A stretch of DNA of 64,000 nucleotides, taken from the NCBI GenBank assembly GCA_011316305.1, contig SAUG01000116.1:62001-126000 (forward strand). Reading direction: 5' to 3'. The position numbers were made by a program, and so were the translations under genes. The stretch is from Rusavskia elegans. Its lineage: Eukaryota > Ascomycota > Lecanoromycetes > Teloschistales > Teloschistaceae. Numbering within the stretch: the stretch's first letter is position 1; each line of letters starts with the position of its first letter. The notes beneath the pieces were generated by a model. That model searched no databases. It saw only the letters and a list, made by a program, of their open reading frames with translations, and had not been told where the DNA came from. Of this stretch, positions 36,314 to 47,800 are shown piece after piece.

Positions 36314-36723
36314 TATTATATCTATAATTTTATAGAAATCTTCCAAAGAAATTAGTTAGATAAACGAGCCTAATTATCTATAGTCGCCTATAGCTACTAT
36401 AATCGTCCCTTCTAATAGGACTTTTAGTATATAGTTATCTATCGGCCTTTATAGCTACTTTTACTATATATATCGCTTATTATTTCTATAGATAGTTTCT
36501 TTTATTAGTTATTAATATAATTATTAAATATATCTTTACTATTTTCTTTTTAGTTACTCTATAATAAAAATACCTTATAATATCGTAACCGTACTTCTAC
36601 GGCTATATAGAATTAGTTATAATAATCTACGCTAGGACTTCTCTACTATTTAATAGCTCGGATTACGTCTACGGCTATAGCTAGGCTCGAGCGTAACGCT
36701 TTCTGATATACAGGGACGTTATA
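36314..36723 (+). repeat. 3' LTR of G6 (LTR J)
   Basis: Ends with gatatacagggacgttata, close to the intact family end GGACGTTACA. Variant 1a. Confidence 0.92.
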
Positions 36724-36745
36724 ACTACCTAGCGACCCTTTTAAA

Positions 36746-36887
36746 TCTAGGTAGGCAAAAGAGTAATTTAATTTAATAGTTCTAACAGAATATTTTTATT
36801 TTTTAAAAAGCTAATAGCATTCCGACTTTTTAATAAAATAATAATTACGAATTTCCTTTTTGGAATTAAAAAAAGATTCGATATAAT
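36746..36887 (+). pseudogene. ORFX fragment of G8 (possibly the tail of G1)
   Basis: Matches the middle of ORFX in G6 near 35806-35890 (ttcctttttggaattaaa here), plus strand. G7 interrupts it at 36888 and it continues at 62315-62358, with TSD ataat/gtaat. It could be the missing downstream part of G1, whose gag stops at 4992. Confidence 0.6.
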
Positions 36888-37313
36888 TATAACGTCTCTA
36901 TATATTAAAACTTAGAAGGCGTTACGTTCGAGTCTAACTATAGCAGTATAGCTGTAGACGTAGTCCGAACTACTAAAAGTAAAAGAGTCCTAGTATAAAT
37001 AATCGAAACTAATCCCGTATAGCCGTAAAGATAAGATTTTAATATTACGAAACGTCTTTATTATATAGATAATTATAAGAGAAAAATAGAAAGAATATTT
37101 AGTAATTATATTAATAACTAATAAATGAAACTATCTAATTAAAATAAAAAGCGATATATATAGATAATAATAGCTACTATAGCCGAAGATAGCCGTAGAT
37201 ACTTAGTATCGATTTATAAAAACGGCTTTTACAGCTAATATAATTCTACGCTAGTTAGTTCCTCCGGCTAGTTAATCTAGCGCGGGTACTTTTATATAAT
37301 TATAGACGTAACG
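36888..37313 (-). repeat. 3' LTR of G7 (LTR K)
   Basis: Starts tataacgtct and ends agacgtaacg. 426 bp, a little longer than the rest through small duplications near 36910 and 36947 (agcagtatagctgtag). Subfamily 2, uninterrupted, and the best guide for rejoining LTR A and LTR L. Confidence 0.88.
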
Positions 37314-37329
37314 CGATTTTTTCTATACC

Positions 37330-38508
37330 GCTTTTGATCTAATATATATATTTATCCTACGGGATATTTTAAATCTATTTTTTTTCTTTTATTTTTTTTC
37401 TTTTTTCTAATTTTCGTATTATATATTTTCGGAAATAAAACTAATTAAAGTTCTTCTATCGAATTTAGTTAAAAGGTATTACTATATCTTTTCTTTAAAA
37501 TTTAAATATTTATAATCTATTAAAAAAATATAAAATAGAAGTTAACAGTAATATTTATAGCGAATATACTCGTATTTAAAGATTCTATAATCTTTTGATT
37601 TCTGATATTACTTGTATGTTTTTTATAATTCCTTTTTTTATTTTTTCTATTTTTTTTTTTTTTTTTTGATTTTGATATCTAGAGTTTTTTATTTCGTATT
37701 TGAACTTTGATTTGATATATAGTCGTATTTACTTTTTTAGATCTTTTAGACGTAATCTATCTATAATTATTTCATTGTTTTTTAATTTTTATTATATTTA
37801 TTAGCTAACTATTATAGGAGATATTTATATTTTTTTAGATATTGGTTTTATATATATCGCCTCCGTCTTTAAACTTTACGTCTGAATCGCGTATTTACTA
37901 ATAGTTTATTTCGGATATAATATCGAGTTTTTTATATAAAAGATTTTTATATATAAGGAAATATATTATCTATAGTTCTATTATATTTTCTATATTACTT
38001 TTCTATATTAATATTTTCGAATTTAATTTTTTCTATTTATTATTTAAAACGATATATTTTTTTAAACTAGTAATTATTATAAAATTTTAAATTTTAGTAA
38101 ATCTATTTTTTATTTTAATATTATTATTTTAATTTCGGCTATTTTTTATAGAATATTTTAAAATAAATTTTGTAATTTCTTTATAAAATTTTCTAGTAAT
38201 TTTTTTTTTCTATTTATTAGAACTATCGTTTAATATTTTCCGATTTTAATTTTAAATACCGACGTAAAGGATTTTTTTATTAGATATAGTTTAAAATCTA
38301 TAACTAGTTTTCTTTATTTATACTTTTAGATTCTATAAAATATTATTCTAATTTTCTTTTATCTAATAGATAGACTAGAAAATTATTTATATTATTAACT
38401 ATCTAATTTTTTATTATATATTTTTCGGCTTTTTTTTCGGATAATTTTTTTATTGTTTTAAATTAATATTCGATTATTTCGGTTACCTTTTTAGTTAAAT
38501 ACTTTCTT
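37330..38508 (-). pseudogene. ORFX relic of G7
   Basis: Reverse match to the ORFX of G3 and G2: basic tail near 37380-37440, then the rest, passing into the gag side near 38340. A homopolymer run of T at about 37646-37667 is present. Unknown function. Confidence 0.55.
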
Positions 38509-38516
38509 TAAAGTAT

Positions 38517-39149
38517 AGATTATAATCCGCGTACTCCACAGTATTATTAAAGCATTCTATAGAAATTACTAAAATACTCTATAGGGATTAAACTATAAAA
38601 TTCCACGTTTATTAACCAGGATTTAACTAATCGGCGTGTTCAGTTACTACTCCGCCACCCCGATAATTAGCTGTAACAGGTAGTCTAACCTTATATAGCT
38701 AGACTGCCGAAATTAAACCGACGGAGAATATTAAAGAAATAGAAAGAAAATAGGGCTAGCTCTATTTCAGGGTATTTCCAACAGCTTTAGATGGTAAAAT
38801 ATTTTCTATAATCGAGGTAAACGAGGTTTAAAAGGTATTCCGTACCAATTCTGGCCGCGTATACTGGATATTATTATATCTAATAGTATAGGTATATAGC
38901 TAAAAGATATCAGAATTTAAACTCTAAACTTTAAATATTAGATATATAGTATAACGTTATACGAAGTAGTTAAAGAACTGGAATCTCGATAAAATTATTT
39001 ACGAAATAGAGTAGACTCTGTAAAATTTGATTATTTGATTGGTCAGCTCGGGTACACTATACCTTATATTGTAATATTTGACTATAGAATGTTTTAGTGA
39101 TTTCTATAAAGTGCTTTAGTGATATTATAAAATACGCGAATTATAATTC
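38517..39149. mobile_element. 633-bp element with ~70-bp terminal inverted repeats
   Basis: The left end (agattataatccgcgtactc onward) and the reverse complement of the right end (gaattataattcgcgtattt onward) agree over about 70 bp, including a repeated ACTAAA.CA block. The direct repeat taaagtat flanks it (38509-38516 and 39150-39157), extendable to 9 bp if one C to T change is allowed. The G7 gag sequence resumes after it. CA/TG are well kept inside (ccgccaccccgat, caattctggccgcg), so it was hardly touched by RIP. No ORF recognised. Long inverted repeats and 8-9-bp duplication suggest a Mutator-like or hAT-like non-autonomous element. Confidence 0.75.
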
Positions 39150-39157
39150 TAAAGTAT

Positions 39158-39923
39158 TTAATTTTTCTATATAAATAGTAAACTTTAATTATTAATTATT
39201 TAGATTTTATAGTATCGAACTCTATTTAAATTGGCCGTCGGGTCGGGTTTCGAACTCGGATTGGCTAATCCGATCCGACTCGATCGGATTTCGGATTCTA
39301 AATCGTAATCCGATCCGATCCGCTAAAACCGCCAAACACTAGTATAAAAGTATAAAGCTAGTATAACTTTTATACGAATTTACTAAAAAAATTCTGATTA
39401 TTTAATCTCGCTAGCTAAAAAGTCTATAGTAAAATTAAATATATTATTTAAATATATTACTTTTATTTAATTTTTAAACTAATAATATATTAAATCTATA
39501 ATATAGTCGAATCGAATCCGGATCGGATTACTAAAATCGGATCGGATATCCGACGGTTCGACGGAAAACCGATCCGAACCGGCCAGTCTAACTCTATTAG
39601 ATTATCTTTAAACTATTTTTTAATAGATTATATTTTATTAAACGTTTATTTATTTATATATCTTTTCTATTATCTAGTATCGATTTTAGTTACTAGTACG
39701 ATAAATACTACTAGCGAATTAGGTTTTTTAACTATTATTATAGGTTTTTTAACTTTTAAATAGAATCTTTTATAGAAATAAACTTATAAAACTAAATCTT
39801 TCTAGTCCGTTTAATAAACTAATATTTTAAATTAAATAATATAGATAGCTACTGACTTCTATTATTTCAAAACTATTAATTTCCTATTTATTATTCTATT
39901 TTTATTATTATTTCCAAAGGTTA
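39158..39923 (-). pseudogene. gag relic of G7, first part
   Basis: Reverse match to gag of G3 near 23590-23950, broken by the hAT derivative at 39227-39590 and by Gypsy-2 at 39924. Continues at 60668. Confidence 0.65.
39227..39590 (+). mobile_element. hAT short derivative, 364 bp
   Basis: Ends taaattggccgtcgggtcgg and ...ccggccagtcta. Perfect 8-bp TSD actctatt (39219-39226 and 39591-39598). Close to the 31978 copy, with an internal deletion. Confidence 0.9.
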
Positions 39924-40604
39924 TAAAGCGTCAGACGCGTTATATAGACTTTGAAAATATGATTAGGACGCTTGGAAACGAGATTCGCCGCCTAGTCGCT
40001 AGAACGTTACTAGCGTATCTAGACTGGCCGTCGGATCGGATTTCGAATTCCGGTTAGACGAAAATATAATCCGATCCGACCAGATTTTAATCCGGGTTAG
40101 CTAATTCGATTCGATCCGCTAAAGAAGTATTTTAGTACTAAGCTCTAGTATAAAAGTATAACTCTAGTATAAAAATTATACCGATTTATTTAAAAAAATT
40201 CTAATTAATTAACTACGCTAGCTAGAAAGGTCTTTATAAATATAAATATATTAGTTGAATATATTATATATAATATTTATTTAATATATTAATATATATA
40301 AAATATTACTATATATAAAGTTTAGCGGGTAGCCGGATTCGATTTAGATTTAACCCGGATTCGACCGTTTAGCGGGTCGAACCGGTTCGACTTACTAAAA
40401 AATCGGATCGGGTTATAGAATTCGACGGGAACCCGACTCGAAATAACCAGTCTAAACGTATCGGATTTCGATCTTTTCCCGCTTTTTTCTTTTCCTTTAT
40501 TATTAGGCTATATCCTAGTTTTACTAGGATATCAATTAGTTTTATAATATATCTTTTATCTAGTTTATAATTTTATACTATTCTAGAAATATATCTATTA
40601 TATA
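39924..40604 (+). repeat. 5' LTR of Gypsy-2, split by a hAT
   Basis: tataaagcgtcagacgcg at the start and ctattatata at the end. It matches the 3' LTR at 60428-60667 on both sides of the hAT insertion (40020-40454). Confidence 0.88.
40020..40454 (+). mobile_element. hAT short derivative, 435 bp, in Gypsy-2 LTR
   Basis: Ends tagactggccgtcggatcgg and ...aaataaccagtcta. TSD agcgtatc (40012-40019) and aacgtatc (40455-40462). The other LTR of the same element keeps the empty site ctagcgtatcggatctcg at about 60512, proving the 8-bp duplication directly. Confidence 0.95.
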
Positions 40605-40737
40605 GTTTTAATTTATTAATTTAAATAAATTAAATTCAATATATATTATTTATAGTATAACTATATCGATATCGACGTATAGTATTTATAGTAATTATAT
40701 CAGCGGATTCTGAAATGGATTTTCAGATTAGACCGGC

Positions 40738-40803
40738 TGACAGCCAAATAATCCAAATAATCCAATTAATCTAAATAATCTAAAAATCCAAAAAGTGGAT
40801 TTT
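40738..40803 (+). repeat. Short tandem repeat, AATCCAA-type
   Basis: About six imperfect units of aatccaa/aatctaa (aataatccaaataatccaat onward), flanked by the inverted pair ggattttcag and ccaaaaagtggatttt. Some units show C to T changes of the RIP kind. Confidence 0.65.
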
Positions 40804-41129
40804 CGATAGATTAAAGTTCTAATAGTATCTATAGTACGAATATCTATTTAGTAAATAGCCTAAAATAGAATCTATATAAAAGCTAAAAATAAACCTATAT
40901 TATCTAACTCGAAAATAAGGTTTAGCGGCCGCCGCTTAAAGCGGGAATAACGGAAGTCGAATATCTATTTAATAAACCACGCTAGACCTAATCTAATTAG
41001 ATTCTCGTCAGGAAACCTAATATTTTCGATCTAAATAAAGCTAGTCTAGCGGTATATATAGGAGTATATAGGCCTACTAACTAATAAGAACTTAAATAAA
41101 TTTAAAATCGAATCTCTGAATCTTTTTAG

Positions 41130-41305
41130 CTATTTTAGCCGTTTAGCCGTCTTAGCTATCTTAGCCGCGTAGCTACGCAGCTTCGAGTATACCCGAAACC
41201 GGCTAATAAGCCGTTTATAAGCTGCTCTTAGCCGTACCGGCTGAGAACCGGCTAAGACGGCTAAGACGGTTGAAACCGGCTTCAAGCCGGTTTTAGGAAA
41301 TGCTG
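41130..41305. repeat. Nested inverted repeats (hairpins) in Gypsy-2 leader
   Basis: tagccgtcttagc near 41143-41160 pairs with gctaagacggcta near 41250-41265. Inside it is the palindrome gcgtagctacgc (about 41167-41178). Just after it lies a perfect hairpin, aaccggctt c aagccggtt (about 41274-41292). The repeated motif is GCCG/CGGC with TTAG/CTAA. An RNA packaging or dimerisation signal is one possible use, by analogy with other LTR elements. Confidence 0.7.
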
Positions 41306-41419
41306 ATATATAACTATAAGAGAGTATTTTAGATAGAATTACTTTTAACTAGCGTTAAAACTATTAAACTATAGATTATAGATATTTTTGATTAATCTAA
41401 TAAATATAACCCGTCTATA

Positions 41420-43050
41420 TTAAAAACGCTCGATTAAAAAACTCAAATTTATTTTCTATTATTTAGGAAATCTAATCGGAATTTTATAGTAATACTATTA
41501 CTAGCGTATTAGTAGACTATATTAATTCCGGCGGCTAATTCTATTAATAGTAGCCGTCTAATAGATAGTTATAATCTAATAGAAATACTTTTTTAAAAAA
41601 TTTTATTTCTAGAAATTCTAATTCCGATTAGCCGTTTAATAGTAGTAATAATCTAAATAATAATAGAAATAATAATAATAATTTCGATACTAATAAAGAA
41701 CTTCGAGTTTTAGAAGTTTAAATAGTAGTAAAAGAAAAAACCCTTTTAAAGATATATTATAGAATAGAAGCTTTCTATATAATAGATCCGAATTTTATTT
41801 TAGATAATAATTAATTCTCCTTTAAATTAGCTATTAGGCCTTCGCGAGCGCTATAAACTTTATTAAAATTTAAAATTAAAAAGCCTAAAAAGTATAGTAA
41901 TAAAATAACTTTTAAAAAATACTATAAATAGATCGAATTCTATAGATATTAGTTCTATAAATCCGATACTTTATTTACCTATATAGATTAAATTCGTTAG
42001 ATCTAGAACTTTATTAAAAATTAGAAATTAAATTATTAGTTTAGAAAAAAGGAATCTTTTATTAGTAAAGATATATTTAATAGTATATTATAGGATAAAT
42101 TTATAGACTTTCTTTTAAATCTTACTACCGATTTTAAGTTTCGTTTATTAGATACCGTGATAATATATCTTTATATAATCTAGAATAAAGACTAAAATAT
42201 TCTAGAATTCTAGAATTTCTTTATATTATTAAAAGTCTAGCTATCTCTTTTATCGGAAGAATAGTATTCGAATTTTTTTTTTAAATTTATCCAGAGTTAT
42301 AGTATACTATATATATTTAAAACGCGAAATTAAAAAACTTCGGCTATAATAAATAGATAGTTTAGACTATTTAATAGAAAGATATAAATAAAAGAATATC
42401 GGGTTAATAGTAGAATTCTTTTACTAATAGATTCTATCTACTTCTATATAGTAAAGGAAATTCTCGAAAATTCAAGAACCGGAATCAGGAAAGCTAATTA
42501 TAGAATAGTCGGAATAGTATCGGTAGAGAAAATACTTTTAATACTAGTAATAATAATTCTAGAAAATGAAAACGGAATAATATTTCTAATATCTACTTTA
42601 TTTATAGTAATATAATTTATTAGTCTTAAAGTTATTTTAAAAACCAAGACTAAAGTTAAAGTAATTAGAAATCTAATAATTTTTATAGTAATAATAACCG
42701 ATCGTTTAAAAGATCTACTGTTAATATAATAAAAGGTATTCCTAATAATACTAACTATTTAAAAAACTAAAAAAGTTAATTATAGTTTTAATAATAGTCT
42801 AAAATAAATAAATTAAAATAAAAAACGATTTCCTAATTAGAGTATTTATCGAGTTGCTAGTAAAAGAGTATAGTAGAACTAAAGTATTTCTAGACCTAAA
42901 CTTTTAGATTAATATCGTTTCTTAATTTTTTATTATTTAATACAATCTAGAATCTATTTAAAAAATCGAAAAATTCTATTTTTAATAGATTAGAAGTTAG
43001 TACGCTATCTATTATAGAATATATACATTAAACTAGAAAATATTAGATAG
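41420..43050 (+). pseudogene. gag relic of Gypsy-2
   Basis: Assigned by position between leader and pol and by a likely zinc knuckle at about 42590-42640 whose RIP-read spacing (YFIYSNII Y...SY) fits CX2CX4HX4C. The part at 41860-42330 is a plausible capsid region (YRFRLLDTVIIYLYI-like). Many RIP stops. Capsid identity is inferred, not proven. Confidence 0.6.
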
Positions 43051-43079
43051 TTAGAGCCGTCGGGAAATATATATATTAC

Positions 43080-46000
43080 GATTCTATATTCTAAATATAA
43101 CTATTAAATACGGTATCTCTCAAGATATACTAGCTTTATATTAGGTATATTTAATTATAGACCTAAGGTTAAAATAATAGCGATTTTCTATCTATAATAA
43201 AACGATATAAAATAACTAAATAGAGATAAAATAGTTAATCCGCCTTAAAATTAATTTATTAGTAGTTTTTATTTATTTATTACGGGCCGAAAAATATATA
43301 TTAGTATATATAATATCGATTGCCGCTATATATATAAAATCTATTGTCGATATTACCGTATATATAAGATCTAATAATAATACTACTATATAGGCGAGAG
43401 CTAATAGCGCCGATAAAAATAAAGACGATAAAAATATATAGCAGTCTAAACTATCGATTCCGGAATCTATATATAAAGAGATCGAAACTTATAATATATA
43501 TCTAGTAGATTTTTTACTACTATTTAAAAATACTAATTATATAATCGATTTAGATAAAAGAAATCCGTTATATAATTTAATTTATAGTCTATCTAAATAC
43601 GAGCTCGATAAACTATAGGATTATCTAGATAGTATTTTAAAAAAAAGCTAGATCTATTATTTAATATTTTCTATAGGAATTTTAATTTTTTTTATACTAA
43701 AAAAAGATAGTAATCTCTATATATATCGACTATAAAGGCTTTAATAAAATAATAATTAAAAACAGTTATCTTTTACTTCTTATTTCTAAAATTCTAGATC
43801 GATTATCTAGAGTAGAGTATTATTTTTAAATATAATATTAAAGATACCTATTATCGAATTAAAATTAAAAAGAGTAATAAATAGAAAACCGCGTTTTTTA
43901 TAAAGTATAAATATTTCGAATATTTTATAATATTCTTCGGCTTTACTAATATATCTATAATTTTCTAAATTTATATTAATCGGACTTTAGTAAAATTAAT
44001 TAATATTTACTATAGAGTCTATCTAGATAATATCTTAATTTTTTTTAATTCGGAAAGAAAATATTAGAAATATATTAAATAGATCGCTCGAAAGCTTTAT
44101 AATATATAGCTGTATTTTAATTTTAAGAAGTATACTTTTAATATTAGAAGTATAGAGTTTTTAGGCTTTATTATATCTATAAAAGATATATTAATAGATC
44201 CGGAACGAGTAAAAACTATTTAGAAATAGCTAGTTTTAAAGATTTACCGAGAGGTATAAATCTTTTTAGAATTTATTAACTTCTATCGGCGCTTTATTTA
44301 CTAGTATTTTCGGATTATAGCGCTTCTAATAAGTTTTCTTATAAAAATTATAGCCAGAAAAAAGTCGGAATCGCTTTACTAGACTATCGAAATCTAAAAG
44401 GCTTTTAAAAAACTAAAATATATTTTCGATACTACCGGGGTATTATAGTACTTCGATCTAGAAAAAGAGATCTATAATAGAACTATTATTTCTAGAATCG
44501 AGTTAACTAGGATAATATTTTAATCTAATAAAAATAGTCGTAAATATCTAGTAATATTTTAGTTAAAGAAAATAATTTCTATTAAACGTAACTATAAGAT
44601 ATATAATATCGAACTTTCTACTATTATTAAAGTTTTTAAATAATAGAAATATTATTTCGAAGGCGCGAGATATATAGTAAAAGTCTAAATAGATTATAAT
44701 AACCTTCGAGGTTTTATAAAAATTAAAAAATTTAATATTCGATATTATCGCTAAATTATTAAACTAGCTGCTATAGATTTTAATATTTTCTATCGTTTAG
44801 AAAAAACTAATCTAGCTAATCCGCTTTCTAAAAAGTCGGATTATAAAAATATTAATTTTTAAATCTAAATAATATTATCTATATTTTAGTAAAAGTTAAA
44901 TTTTATTAATTATAAATCTAGTAGCGAATCGTTTACTATATAAAAGGTTCGAGTTAATTATATTTTATATAGACGTATAACTAGAAGATCCAGAAAATCT
45001 TTTATAGAATCTAAAAACTCTAAAAATAATAGAATTAACTTTCTACTACTAAATAAAGAACGCGATATATTTTATATATTAAGAATACATTCGGATATAA
45101 TAGGCCGCCGATACGGTAGTAATGGATTACTAATAATAATTTCTAATAAAAGATATAATAATAGGATAAATTCTATTACGAGAAATATATATAGTATAGT
45201 CTAGATATCTTGTATAATATAGTATATAAAACTGCTATTAAAGAAATAGTTTATAGTAAAGTAATTTCTAGTATATATAATATATATATCTAGTTTCAAA
45301 GTCGGGATACAGATATTTAAAAGTATTAATAGATTATCTAGCGTAAATCGAAGAAGAAAGCCGAGCTATAGAATATAGAAGTAGAGACTAATTTTCTCTT
45401 TTATAAAAAGTCTTTATATATACCCGAAGATAAAGTACTTTATATTAAACTCCTAGTAAAACATTATAATAATTCTATAGCTAGATATTTCAGATATTAA
45501 CGAACTTTATCGTTTATTTATCGTAGCTATAGCTGGCCGAAAATATCTAAATAAATTAGAAAGTATATAAAAACGTATAATATCTATTAATTAATTAAAA
45601 TCTATAAATATAAACTATATAGAAAGCTTTAGAATCTTCTATACTCTATATAGCTATAGAAGAAAATAGCGATAGATTTTATTACTAGATTACTATCTAT
45701 TTAATACTTTTAAAGCGTAGTAGACTTAGTACTTATAGCCGTCGATCGATTAACTAAAATAGCGAGATATATCGCTTATTATAAAATAATTAATATAAAG
45801 GATTTTATAGAATTTATTATCGATAAATTTTAGTATAAAGGAATTATTTCTAATAGGATTATTAGCGATAAAAACTCGCTATTTATAAGCGAATTCTAGT
45901 CGGAGGTCTACTATTATCTAAAGATTAAATATAATTAGATACTATATTCTATTTTTAAATAGATAGATAGATTAAATAATAGGATTAATTACTAGAATAT

Positions 46001-46690
46001 TATCTAAAAATATATATTTATAAAAAATAGAAAAATTAGATAAAATTTCTACTTTAAACGAAATTCGTCTATAATAATAGCGAATATAATATTATAAAGA
46101 TATCTCTTTTTAAAAGACTTATAGACTATAATCTAGATATAACGTTTAAAGGCGATAAAAATAACGCTATAGAAAAGAAGATAGTAAATACGAAGGTACT
46201 AGTAGTAAAGAAAAGAATTATAAATTTATAAAAGATATATAAATTATTAAATCTATAATAGAATAAAATTTAGATAAATTAAATTAAATACTATAATAAG
46301 AAAAATTAACCGATAGAATATAAAATTAGTAACTTAGTACTATTATCTTTTAAAAACCTAAAGTTTAAATAATCGAAAAAAATTATTTCTGAATTTATAG
46401 GACTATATCGGATTTAAAAATATAAAGATTTTTAGATTTACTAATTAGTTTTACTAATTAAATTAAAGATCTATAATACTTTTTATATATCTTTATTAGA
46501 TCTAAAAAGGACGAGAATTTAAAAACTAAATATCTAATTAAATAAACTAAGTAGTTTAAAAAACATAATTTCTAATAGCTATAAAAAAACTTTAAAAATA
46601 TTTAGATGGTTATCGAAGTATATAATTAGAATAACTCTCTAATAAAAAAATATAAAAAAAGTAAAATTTAATAGAAATAAATTATAATTA
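43080..46690 (+). pseudogene. pol relic of Gypsy-2 with chromodomain
   Basis: RT about 43690-44300 (YIDYKGFNKIIIKNSYLL, later FLNFFEFGKK-like, then EFINFYRR region near 44260). RNase H about 44440-44840. Integrase about 45390-46330, where the zinc finger keeps one His (KHYNNSIARYF) and its Cys pair reads Tyr (KTYNIY). DRLTK near 45750 keeps the first Asp and IISDKNSLF near 45865 keeps the second, but the Glu is lost (RLNNRIN). The chromodomain at 46505-46650 reads YLIK, KKHNF and NFKDVQMVIEVYNQNNS. A chromovirus distinct from Gypsy-1 and the P elements. Confidence 0.85.
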
Positions 46691-46919
46691 TAGATATTAG
46701 ACGTTTTTAGAATATATATATAATATATATATCTGGAAGTAAATTTATAATTAATAATTTTTTGTAAATTGTCCTATAGAATTTATAATACTAGAGATTT
46801 TATTTACTATAATATATATTATATATTCTAATTTTTAGATATCTATATTTATATAACCGATTTAGTTTTACCGTATATATCTATTCTAGGCTGTCTTTTT
46901 ATTCTATAATAGACAGAGG

Positions 46920-47722
46920 AAATAGCGCCGGAAGAGTAATCTACTTTAGTACTATCGAAAAGAAAATTTATAGAAACTTATAGACGGAATCGAAGGTATT
47001 AAAAAATATTAAACTATTTAGTAAAGAAACTATTTAAAAAGCCGGAGTATCGGTAATTCCAACCTTTAGAAGTTAGAATCCGGATATTTCCGACGTCTTC
47101 GAAGCTGCGTATAAGAGAATTGACGGAAACTATAATAAAATAATAGATAAAAAAATTAGCGGAAACTATAATAGAACTACCGGAAATAAAAATATATTCT
47201 TCTTTTATTTAATAATATATAGAAGAATAATTCGATATAGCTTTTTATTATTTTAGCTATTAAATATATAAAATAATCTACTAAAAGATTATATCGACTT
47301 CGGAGGTAATTAAAAAGATAGAGAAAATATTAATTTATATAAAGAAATCTCGATAGTAAATATAAATTATTTAATTATCGATATTAGATATTTTAAAATC
47401 GGCGTATATATCGAAATAGATCTATTTAATCTATTATCCGAAATCTAATAAACGGTACTAGCCGGAAGTAGATAAAATTCGTATTTTTTTATAAAAGGAA
47501 ATACTATAATTTATAGAATATTACCCGATTCTATAGTAATATATTAATAATTAGCTATTTTATCTAAAAGATTATCGAATTATATTTAAAAGTTTTAGAT
47601 TGAAAAACGGACGTAATATAATAGTAGAGCGAGATATTATAGTAGATATCTATACTACCGCTAGGGTACTAGTAGTATTTATTCTAAAAAATAGAAATCT
47701 AGATACTACCGACGGAACGGAG
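46920..47722 (+). pseudogene. Third ORF of Gypsy-2, first part
   Basis: Frame beginning at 46922 stays open apart from TAA/TAG stops: RKFIETYRRNR, RIRIFPTSSKLRIREL, SEVIKKIEKILIYIKK and VDKIRIF, then a fully open run from about 47576 to 47722 (FRLKNGRNIIVERDIIVDI). P3 splits it at the TSD cggag, and the frame resumes in register at 59124. Located after the chromodomain and before the 3' LTR, where most chromoviruses have no gene. Basic and helical in appearance, no family recognised. Confidence 0.6.
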
Positions 47723-47800
47723 TATAACGTCTCTGTATATCAGAGGGTGTTACGCTCGAGCCTAGCTATAGCCGTAGACGTAGTCCGAGCTACTAAATAG
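47600..47800 (+). other. 66-codon chance ORF, not a gene
   Basis: The only ATG-started frame of note in the window. Codons up to 47722 are the tail of the Gypsy-2 third ORF. From 47723 the frame runs into LTR M of P3 in antisense and stops by chance at an LTR TAG. A fusion made by insertion, with no sign of being a gene. It shows how rare even short ORFs are after RIP. Confidence 0.85.

Larger units (their letters stand above)
33380..36723 (+). mobile_element. G6: gag-type LTR element, least interrupted copy
   Basis: 3344 bp with LTRs I (33380-33788) and J (36314-36723) and a perfect TSD actac (33375-33379 and 36724-36728). The 2.5-kb interior has gag, protease motif and ORFX, and nothing resembling RT, RNase H or integrase. 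This copy shows that the gag-type element is a complete LTR-bounded unit, not a broken gag-pol element. Variant 1a LTRs. Inserted in U1-3. Confidence 0.93.
32822..36745 (+). mobile_element. U1-3: unclassified element split by G6
   Basis: Starts ttagttaatttattttgg and matches U1-2 through 33379. G6 then interrupts it, and a short piece (ctagcgacccttttaaatc) continues from 36724, in register with U1-2. The 3' end is lost near 36745, where a plus-strand ORFX fragment begins. The truncated ORF covers about 33230-33379. Confidence 0.6.
40605..41410 (+). other. Gypsy-2 leader, GC-richer, with repeats
   Basis: Untranslated leader between the 5' LTR and gag. RIP is mild between about 40680 and 41320, where CA/TG are kept. 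It contains short tandem repeats and strong inverted repeats, listed separately. No ORF recognised. Confidence 0.6.

Noticed and set aside
37646..37667. Long T-run as a terminator
   Set aside because: It lies inside a dead ORFX and fungal transcription termination does not use such a signal. Most likely replication slippage.
38577..38720. Coding gene in the lightly mutated 633-bp element
   Set aside because: No frame stays open on either strand and there are no familiar motifs. It is better explained as a non-autonomous element.
47600..47800. A 66-codon ATG-started ORF as a gene
   Set aside because: It crosses the junction between the Gypsy-2 third ORF and LTR M at 47723. The second half is antisense LTR sequence present in all LTR copies.
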